Shown here piece by piece: positions 58,401 through 64,000 of a stretch of 64,000 nucleotides of DNA. A program made the translations under genes and the position numbers. The notes under the pieces are model-generated. The model searched no databases. It was given only the letters and a program-made list of their open reading frames with translations, and was not told the DNA's origin. Each line of letters opens with the position of its first letter. Positions within the stretch are counted from its first letter, which is position 1. Origin of the DNA: Chryseobacterium culicis (GTDB lineage: Bacteria > Bacteroidota > Bacteroidia > Flavobacteriales > Weeksellaceae); NCBI RefSeq assembly GCF_900108365.1, contig NZ_FNWQ01000006.1:186001-250000 (forward strand), in the 5' to 3' direction.

Positions 58401-59058
58401 CATTGCTTTTGTTTTTAGGATCAATGAAAAGCAGCAGGTTTTTTCCGTCTTTGGTTACAATATAGCTGTCTTCCAGTTTGAAATCTTTACTGATGTTCAG
58501 GGCATTCAGTTTTTTGATGCCTAAAAAAGTAAGCCCCAGCGGATCTTTTTTAATGAATTCCTTTGTAACAAGACTTGTGGGAGAAACCAAAGAGATATAG
58601 TTATCCTCTACCTGTCTGGCAATGCTGTCTTTCTGAAGCTTTTGCGCAATTTCCCCGTAATCATTTTCGTTAAGGAATAAAGGTAAATTCTGATTAACAA
58701 AATCAAATGTTTCCGATATTTCATGATCATTCACTTTGCCTTGCACTGAACCTATATATTTCTGTAAAGGTTCTATTTTCTTCAAAAATGTATCTGCAGT
58801 TTCAGAAAGCTGAAAATGGTCCTCGCTGGATTTGTTTTCTATGATAACAATGATCTTGTCCGAAAAATTAAGCTGTTTTAGCACCTTTGCTGTGAGATCG
58901 GATTTTTCATTTTTAGGAATAATCTGATTAATGTCTTCTTCAAAATTGATCTTTGACGCAAAAAAAAGGCATAAAACGGCCATGCCCAATGCTGTGAGTG
59001 CCGACAGGATTTTATTTTTGGAAATCAGATAATATAAAAATATAAAAAAGCGATGCAT
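55405..59058 (-). CDS. Giant fusion: MMPL/RND transporter, PlsC acyltransferase, methyltransferase-like tail
   Basis: This 1217-residue inner-membrane protein has three parts. Residues 1-800 form an MMPL/RND-type lipid exporter with two groups of transmembrane helices and two large periplasmic loops. Residues 860-1070 hold a PlsC-like acyltransferase with NHTSFLD (HX4D) and FPEAERSYTNDVKRFHKG. The last 140 residues resemble a class I methyltransferase fold (EANILHIADDFGQKDALLTLYQ ... KIDVLLVSDDHFT), but the Gly-rich SAM loop looks degenerate. It should acylate and export the pigment or its lipid. It heads the operon with darA, darB and two dehydratases. Confidence 0.9.
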   Translation of the reverse strand: MHRFFIFLYYLISKNKILSALTALGMAVLCLFFASKINFEEDINQIIPKNEKSDLTAKVLKQLNFSDKIIVIIENKSSEDHFQLSETADTFLKKIEPLQKYIGSVQGKVNDHEISETFDFVNQNLPLFLNENDYGEIAQKLQKDSIARQVEDNYISLVSPTSLVTKEFIKKDPLGLTFLGIKKLNALNISKDFKLEDSYIVTKDGKNLLLFIDPKNKSNDTKANEAFIDQLQTVKDEINKQFHGKTEISYFGSPVIAVANAKQIKKDIQNTVVISMTVLLLLLIYYFRNIFTPIIVFLPTVFSVLLALLVLYFIKDKISAISLSVGAILIGITIDYALHILTHYKHNNNIEELYKEITQPIVLSSATTAVSFLCLVFVRSEALKDLGLFAAITVILSSVSALIIVPQLYKPKEKGEHLNTNFIDKIGSYPYEKNKPLIIVCSVIILACLFGFRHVGFNEDIGDLNYIPKELKISEAKLQKLSDITSKSIYTISYGDSEEQALSRNSALSSFLEKEKKEGKILSYNSIGSIVLSEKDQQKRIEKWNSFWDDTKKKQTLSELISNGNKFGFNSSAFDNFNEVLSKHYSSLTLKEYEKVKALQISEFMNNENGFYTVSNVVKVDENKRDAFIKDIEKKHDAIAIDRQQMNENFLGLLKRDFNTLINYSLLAIILTIIVFFRNFELTVLTMFPIVLTGVVTAGILYFLGLELNIFSTVVCTLVFGVGDDFSIFLTQAMQKEHTTGKNELPTYRTSIILAVFTTILSIGSLIFAKHPALHSLALVALIGMFSVIIITSTLYPFWFRLFITNRAKKGLSPITLRLFLNSVFSFLYYGVGGLLFSAFGSFFVKNSQGKTLNMIKLILARFLTSVLYSNPFVKKKIIKNTNEDFSKPAVIIANHTSFLDTLAIAMTTHKIIYLVNDWVYDSPVFGKLVKALGFYPVSQGIENGMDQLKEKIAQGYSLVVFPEAERSYTNDVKRFHKGAFYLAEQFGLDIVPLYIHGNAEVLPKGDFIIYDGSITVKVGNRISKDDMSFGQSYSERTKKINAYFREEFAKMRAEIEDENYFKNKLFLSYLYKDGDVVEDVKKDFNANKSVYFELNKHIPKEANILHIADDFGQKDALLTLYQAGRRVFSLIKNDDKRATAAHSYLVKRRKIHYIKDLSEVNKKIDVLLVSDDHFTMNDIHVFPEKIIFVNTKNNLPEIDNYTLEFHSESLKVFKPK

Positions 59059-59077
59059 TGCATTTAAATCAAGTCTG

Positions 59078-59085
59078 CAAATTTA
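59078..59085 (-). promoter_or_regulatory. Predicted -7 element for the MMPL-darA-darB operon
   Basis: The minus strand reads TAAATTTG with the context TAAATTTGCAGACTT, identical to that upstream of ileS. Confidence 0.45.
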
Positions 59086-59170
59086 ATTTTTTAAGCATTA
59101 GATCAAAATAGTTCTAGATAAGTTTTGACTGAAAATCAATAAAATATTCTGTAAAGAATAAAAAAATACT

Positions 59171-59178
59171 CTACTTTT
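59171..59178 (+). promoter_or_regulatory. Predicted -7 element for the 59.2-62.5 kb operon
   Basis: TACTTTTG matches TAnnTTTG exactly and lies 73 bases before the first ATG. No TTG at the -33 spacing was seen. Confidence 0.4.
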
Positions 59179-59250
59179 GCAAAAGTTCCCTTTTAAAAAA
59201 ATGTATTTTAAATCACAATTATTATTAAAGAATAAGAATCTGTTTTAGAT

Positions 59251-60255
59251 ATGTTGAAAAAAAATGATGAAAAAATAAACGGATTTCTATTTGTAATAGT
59301 ACTTCCGCTGCTGTTGTTTTCCATGTCCTACTATGGATTTGAAACGTCCTATGTTTTATGGATAAAATCAGCAGATAAAGCTCCTGATTTTATATTTGAG
59401 TCAGTATATGCCTACAGGGTTATTCCCAATTTTCTCAGTGTGTATGTTACTGAAGCATTCACATTTATAGTAGAAAATCATCTTCCGTTCCTGAAAGACT
59501 TTCTTTCGAAAAGCGGTTCTTATTTTTATCACAGTACTTTTATCATTAATGCTTTCTTTTTTATGCTTTCCTGCAGTATGCTGGATAAAATAGTAAAGAT
59601 GAAGCCCGTAGAGCTTTTGATGAATGTACGGGTGAGAAGACTGGTGCATTTCGCCGCGGTTTTCTTCATGGTTATTGTACAGTATGTTCCAACGAACTGT
59701 GATTCTATTGCGGTTTTCTTTTATTTGTGGGGTGTTCTTCTTACCCTCAGATATTTACATGAGAAAAAAAAAGTAAACCTGATCGCCTTATGTGCTGTTG
59801 TATTTATTTCAACGTTTGTAAGGGAGACTTCCTGTCTGAACATTGCTTTTTTTGCTGCTGTTTTTCTGGATTGGAGACAATTCAAAAATAAAGAGTACAA
59901 ATTTGTTAAGGATACAGTCTGTGTAGCCGGTTCTTTCTGTCTTGCTTATATAGGATTAAGAATGACAATTCATCAGGCGGCTTCTTTTATGGAAGGAATT
60001 TATATCGTTAAAAACTTCACAAGTCCGTATAATTTGGCAGGGCTGCTTTTTGGTGTGCTCGGTATTTATTTTACTTATCAGCTGTCTTCCGAGGAAAGTT
60101 CTCAGTTTATTCTTAAAAAATATTTATTTTTCTCGCTGCCGTATCTTTTTATGATTACTTTAGTAGGGCTTTTTTGGGAAACAAGACTTTTTATGCCACT
60201 TATTCTTACGGGGATTGTGGCATCTACACACCAGTTTAAAAATTTCATACCGTAA
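59251..60255 (+). CDS. Polytopic membrane protein, possible glycan-related
   Basis: This 334-residue protein has about eight hydrophobic segments and no signal peptide separate from the first helix. FVRETSCLNIAFFAAVFLDW and similar short loops recall GT-C type glycosyltransferase-like proteins, but no catalytic motif is certain. It is followed after 2 bases by an EpsG-like gene and then an acyltransferase, so a role in a surface polysaccharide or glycolipid is inferred from context. Confidence 0.6.
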   Translation: MLKKNDEKINGFLFVIVLPLLLFSMSYYGFETSYVLWIKSADKAPDFIFESVYAYRVIPNFLSVYVTEAFTFIVENHLPFLKDFLSKSGSYFYHSTFIINAFFFMLSCSMLDKIVKMKPVELLMNVRVRRLVHFAAVFFMVIVQYVPTNCDSIAVFFYLWGVLLTLRYLHEKKKVNLIALCAVVFISTFVRETSCLNIAFFAAVFLDWRQFKNKEYKFVKDTVCVAGSFCLAYIGLRMTIHQAASFMEGIYIVKNFTSPYNLAGLLFGVLGIYFTYQLSSEESSQFILKKYLFFSLPYLFMITLVGLFWETRLFMPLILTGIVASTHQFKNFIP

Positions 60256-60257
60256 CG

Positions 60258-61397
60258 ATGAGTTTATTACACCCTTATTATATCATTGCAATCATTTATA
60301 TGGTGATTTTTAGTTTTCACGAAGTATATTCCGGGAAGACTAATAAAACGGCACTTTATATCCTGGCCGCATATCTTGTTATTCTTGCTGGGTTTCGTAA
60401 TGACGTAGGACCGGATTATGGAAGTTATAAAGGTATTTATATATATTCTGACACCAAAGATTATGTAAGTATTATTCTGGCAGCGCTTTCACTTAAAGGT
60501 CCTCAGATCGTTGAGCTGGAATGGCTGTATGTGTTAATTAATAAAATTTTACTCAATGTTTTTAATGCGCCCTTTTATATGCTCACTTTTGTTGTGGCTG
60601 CGCTTGTAACGTTTTTTAAGACAAAATTTGCTGAAGAGAATTCATACTATCCTTTTACATTTCTGCTTTTTGTTTTTATTCCCGGATTTTTTATCGGAGA
60701 GAGTGGGCAGATACGACAAAATTTAGGATGCTTTATAGCCTATTATGCCATACGATATATTAAACAGCGAAGAGTTTGGATGTATCTTTTCTGGATCTAT
60801 CTGGCAGCCGGAATTCATAATGTGTGTTATCTTATGATTCCGATGTACTGGATTGCCCGTGTGCCGCTTAATAAGATGTGGATGATTCTCTTTATCTTAG
60901 CCTCAATATTCATGTCGCCATTCGAAGTTTATAGATATTTTGGAGATTTTCTAGGTAATATTGCATCAGAAAGTGCTTTGGTAGAGGGTTTTAACGGATA
61001 TGTGGATGAAAGTGTACAAAGACTAAATGGTGGATTTGGTGTTCCTGAGGCTATGCTGGCTATTTCAACATTTTTCCTTTTTGTGTTTGATACGAAAATG
61101 AAAGAAAAATATCCTTACTACGAGTATCACAGAAATTATACCGTCATTGGGATCTGTTTCTATTTTATTTTTAGGAATAACCCTATTTTCTCTTCCAGAT
61201 TAACAGGAGCTTTTCTTGCGTTCTCTTATATACTGATTCCAAATACAATGTTTGTGGTTTCTGCAGAAATGAGAAAATTAATCCATGCATTCATTATGGC
61301 CCTGGTTATTTTTAACTTTGTAGTATTCTCATCTTTTAGAAATATTAAAGCCGGTCGATTTACAATAGAGCTTTACAAGAACCATATTCTTCCTTAG
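60258..61397 (+). CDS. EpsG-family polysaccharide polymerase-like protein
   Basis: This 379-residue membrane protein has about ten transmembrane segments and the EpsG motif YLVILAGFRNDVGPDYGSYKGIY near residue 40, with IPGFFIGESGQIRQNLG. EpsG proteins act in exopolysaccharide synthesis, probably as polymerases. It is the middle gene of a three-gene operon. Confidence 0.82.
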   Translation: MSLLHPYYIIAIIYMVIFSFHEVYSGKTNKTALYILAAYLVILAGFRNDVGPDYGSYKGIYIYSDTKDYVSIILAALSLKGPQIVELEWLYVLINKILLNVFNAPFYMLTFVVAALVTFFKTKFAEENSYYPFTFLLFVFIPGFFIGESGQIRQNLGCFIAYYAIRYIKQRRVWMYLFWIYLAAGIHNVCYLMIPMYWIARVPLNKMWMILFILASIFMSPFEVYRYFGDFLGNIASESALVEGFNGYVDESVQRLNGGFGVPEAMLAISTFFLFVFDTKMKEKYPYYEYHRNYTVIGICFYFIFRNNPIFSSRLTGAFLAFSYILIPNTMFVVSAEMRKLIHAFIMALVIFNFVVFSSFRNIKAGRFTIELYKNHILP

Positions 61398-61417
61398 GTA
61401 TTTTATCTTTATTATTT

Positions 61418-62467
61418 ATGTCTGTTCAGAAAAATAGAATTTTAGTTTTAGATGGTTTAAGAGGACTTGCTATTTTGTTGGTTTTTCTTTTTCATGGGTA
61501 TTATATTTGGGGTAAAACCTATCCTTTCGGAGATTTATTTAAGGATAATATTCTTGTGAGGTATGGAGACCTTGGGGTTCAGTTGTTCTTTTTAATATCT
61601 GGTTTTGTGATTCTTATGTCATTGGAAAAAACGTCCGGTTTCATAAAGTTTATCAAAAACCGCTGGATACGGCTTTTTCCAAGCATGCTTATCTGTTCTC
61701 TGATTATTTTTTTTACCGCCGGTTTTTTTTCTGAGAGACCTCTGGGTATTCCGGGTTGGAAATCTTTACTGCCGGGGATTCTGTTTGTTGATGAAGGCTT
61801 GCTGGAACGTATTTTTAAAACTGATTTTCCCGTTTTGGAATCTTCATTCTGGTCTTTATATATAGAAGTGAAGTTTTATGCCATTTTCGGAGCATTTTAT
61901 TATATGTTTAAAAGGAATCTTGCGCTGCTGGGCATTTTTATAATTTATCTGGTTGCTGTTTCCTATCAAATTTTAGAGTTCCACCATCTGCTGCCTGCCG
62001 GATTACTTCCGTTTAAAGCATATATTGGAAATTTTGTGTATTTCGGATGGTTTGTGTCTGGAGCTTTGATTTACATTTATTATAATAGCCGGGATAAAAG
62101 ATACTTATATGCATTTGTAGTGGCTACAATATGTGCCATGTTTTATATGTACAGGCTGCAGGATATGACACGAAATCTCTATCTGATTGTTTTGATTCTC
62201 ATTTTTCTGGGAGCCCTGTTCTGGAAGCCTATGGAAAAGTTTTTCTCGATGAGGCTTTTCACTTTTGTTGGTTTTGTGAGTTATCCCGTATATCTGCTTC
62301 ATGAAAACATGATGATTTCGTGGATGCTGAAGATCAATAGGTATGTTCAGATCCCCTATTCGGTTTTACCGGTTATTTCTTTCGCACTGGTCATTCCTGT
62401 TGCTTATGTGGTTGCAGAATATCTGGAACCACCTATTCAGAAGAAATTAAAATCTATTCTTAAATAG
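61418..62467 (+). CDS. Acyltransferase 3 (OafA/YrhL-like) family protein
   Basis: This 349-residue integral membrane acyltransferase has DGLRGLAILLVFLFHGYYIW (the conserved Arg and His of the family) and about ten transmembrane helices, with SSFWSLYIEVKFYAIFG. Family members O-acetylate or otherwise acylate sugars of surface glycans. It fits the EpsG-containing operon. No SGNH domain is attached. Confidence 0.88.
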   Translation: MSVQKNRILVLDGLRGLAILLVFLFHGYYIWGKTYPFGDLFKDNILVRYGDLGVQLFFLISGFVILMSLEKTSGFIKFIKNRWIRLFPSMLICSLIIFFTAGFFSERPLGIPGWKSLLPGILFVDEGLLERIFKTDFPVLESSFWSLYIEVKFYAIFGAFYYMFKRNLALLGIFIIYLVAVSYQILEFHHLLPAGLLPFKAYIGNFVYFGWFVSGALIYIYYNSRDKRYLYAFVVATICAMFYMYRLQDMTRNLYLIVLILIFLGALFWKPMEKFFSMRLFTFVGFVSYPVYLLHENMMISWMLKINRYVQIPYSVLPVISFALVIPVAYVVAEYLEPPIQKKLKSILK

Positions 62468-62707
62468 TAATCATTCATTTTGCCGCCAAACCCTTGTACG
62501 GGCTTTCCGAAAGCTTTCTTATCAGAGCGCTTAAATGATGTTTTTATCTCTTGTTAATTTTGAATTATTAAATTGTTATTAATAATATTTTTTTTGGTAG
62601 ATTGTTGTTCATGTAATTAATTTATGTTGTAATTATTTATATTATGAATTGATATTTTATATCAAAGGCGCAAGAATTGTATTCGCTTTTGTTTAAAATT
62701 CAGTCGC

Positions 62708-64000
62708 ATGAAAAAACCGGTATTAAAAAAAATAGCAGCAATTATTTGCTTAGTGTTGGTGTGCATCTTCTCTATCAATGCCATAGAGTTTAAAAAGCAG
62801 GAGAATCTGACAGAAAAAAAACGGTTAGCTTCTCAGGATACTATGATTCCCCGAAATTCTGAAACCCCTGCAAAAACAGACATTCAAAGGGTTTATTTTG
62901 ATGGAAAAGACTGGGCCAAAGCACCTAACAGTTATCTTTTTGATCCCAAACAAAACAGCGAGGGCCTATATATTCCTGTAAGAAAGGCTTATGTTATGTG
63001 GAAATATGATCAATTTCTGGGAGGTGTAGGTGTTCCATTAGGAAATGTTACTGCAGATGTTCTTTGGGAAGACAATCCGGGTCTTATAAAATCGGGTTCA
63101 GGATATCTTCTGGAGATAACCGGAACCGGTGAAAATGCTAAAATAAAAGTTCCAATCAATAAATCCAAAGAAGGAAATGCGGTAATAGCATTAAAAATAA
63201 ACAATGAAATTTTCTGGTCCTGGCACGTTTGGGTTACCGATAATCCTGAAAACGGCTCCACCTATAAAAGTTTCCCCGGAGTATCAAGACAAAAAAGCGA
63301 CGGCACGGTAGAAATGATTCCTGATTCTGAATGGATATGGATGGATAGAAACCTTGGGGCTGTCGGCAGCTCTATCACCGGCACAGAATGGAATAAAAAT
63401 GGAGGATTGCTCTATCAGTGGGGAAGAAAAGATCCTATTCCGCCTTTGGTTTTAAGAGGAGATGATTTTTATGAAGTCTCCGGATCAGTAGGAAGGGTAA
63501 GACACAGAGGAGCCAAGAACTTTACAGGAGCCATCAAAATTGACGATATCAGAAAATTTGTACTGCTCTCCAATGCAGAGGTGAACAGTAATATTAAACT
63601 TTCAATAAAAAATCCGCTGAGTCTTATTTATGTTTATAAAAATGATAACTCAGGTCCCGCCTATTACAATAACAATGCTGCGTTAATGGTAAACTGGTTT
63701 GGAAGATCAACTACCCTTCCGGATTCAAGGCTTTCAGAACTTAATTTATGGTCGGATAATTCTCAGGGTAAAATTGGAGTAAATTATAATTTAGATAATA
63801 ATGCAAGACCATATAGAGATAAATCGGCCTACGATCCTTGTCCCAATGGATGGAGAATTCCGTCTATGCTGGTAGCAAATTTAGCTTCGCAGGCATATGT
63901 AGATGATATAAGAATAGATTTTTCCCCCTTTGGAGTAAGAACCAATATGGGTAAAAGTACTTTCGAAAACAATAAATACCACGTAATAAAACCTACTGAT
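62708..64000 (+). CDS. Secreted protein with FISUMP-like repeats, cut by window end
   Basis: The frame is open from the ATG at 62708 to the last base (431 codons), so the C-terminus is missing. There is a hydrophobic N-terminal segment (IAAIICLVLVCIFSINA). The body contains WSWHVWVTDNPENGS, EWIWMDRNLGAVGSS, LLYQWGRKDPIPPL and DPCPNGWRIPS, patterns common in Bacteroidota surface proteins of the FISUMP or fimbrillin-associated type. T9SS export cannot be judged without the C-terminus. A 240-base A/T-rich gap precedes it, with no confident promoter. Confidence 0.75.
   Translation, partial: MKKPVLKKIAAIICLVLVCIFSINAIEFKKQENLTEKKRLASQDTMIPRNSETPAKTDIQRVYFDGKDWAKAPNSYLFDPKQNSEGLYIPVRKAYVMWKYDQFLGGVGVPLGNVTADVLWEDNPGLIKSGSGYLLEITGTGENAKIKVPINKSKEGNAVIALKINNEIFWSWHVWVTDNPENGSTYKSFPGVSRQKSDGTVEMIPDSEWIWMDRNLGAVGSSITGTEWNKNGGLLYQWGRKDPIPPLVLRGDDFYEVSGSVGRVRHRGAKNFTGAIKIDDIRKFVLLSNAEVNSNIKLSIKNPLSLIYVYKNDNSGPAYYNNNAALMVNWFGRSTTLPDSRLSELNLWSDNSQGKIGVNYNLDNNARPYRDKSAYDPCPNGWRIPSMLVANLASQAYVDDIRIDFSPFGVRTNMGKSTFENNKYHVIKPTD

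Overview
The window looks like a Chryseobacterium-type member of the Flavobacteriia (Bacteroidota). The evidence is an AT-rich genome, TAnnTTTG -7 promoter elements with no clear Shine-Dalgarno sites, a type IX secretion (T9SS) sorting domain, and above all a large flexirubin-type pigment cluster. No rRNA, tRNA, IS element or CRISPR array was seen.

Layout. 1-20.1 kb is ordinary chromosome: the start of a XerD-type recombinase (cut by the window edge), dCMP deaminase, crotonase, a divergent katA/oxyR pair, metK behind a SAM-II-like riboswitch, an ECF sigma factor, a YjjG-like phosphatase, PepSY-like proteins with a two-component system, trpS, a SanA-like gene, lspA, two small genes, a DksA-like gene, ileS and an M23 peptidase. 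About 20.2-59.1 kb is the flexirubin (dialkylresorcinol + aryl polyene) locus. 59.2-62.5 kb is a three-gene membrane or polysaccharide operon, and 62.7 kb to the end is an incomplete secreted protein.

How the pigment genes fit together. A tyrosine ammonia-lyase should make 4-coumarate and a phenylacetate-CoA-ligase-like enzyme should activate it. Two acyl carrier proteins, a ketosynthase/chain-length-factor pair, two further ketosynthases, a half-size ketosynthase-like protein, a ketoreductase and three hotdog dehydratases would build the polyene. DarB and DarA make the dialkylresorcinol. A halogenase-like flavoprotein and a CrtI-like oxidoreductase may tailor the product. Several acyltransferase-like proteins (LpxL-like, C45 NTN-hydrolase, BtrH-like, and the PlsC domain of a giant MMPL protein) compete for the ester-forming and lipid steps. 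LolA-like, lipoprotein, ABC and MMPL proteins probably move the pigment to the outer membrane.

The cluster is arranged as a plus-strand block (23.5-33.4 kb, followed by an M36 peptidase) and three minus-strand blocks (36.2-43.7, 46.4-51.5 and 52.4-59.1 kb). The two gaps between the minus blocks hold unrelated-looking plus-strand cargo. One gap has a lipoprotein with a JAMM-like motif plus two tandem paralogues. The other has a 59-residue double-glycine-leader peptide and a near-perfect parS-like site.
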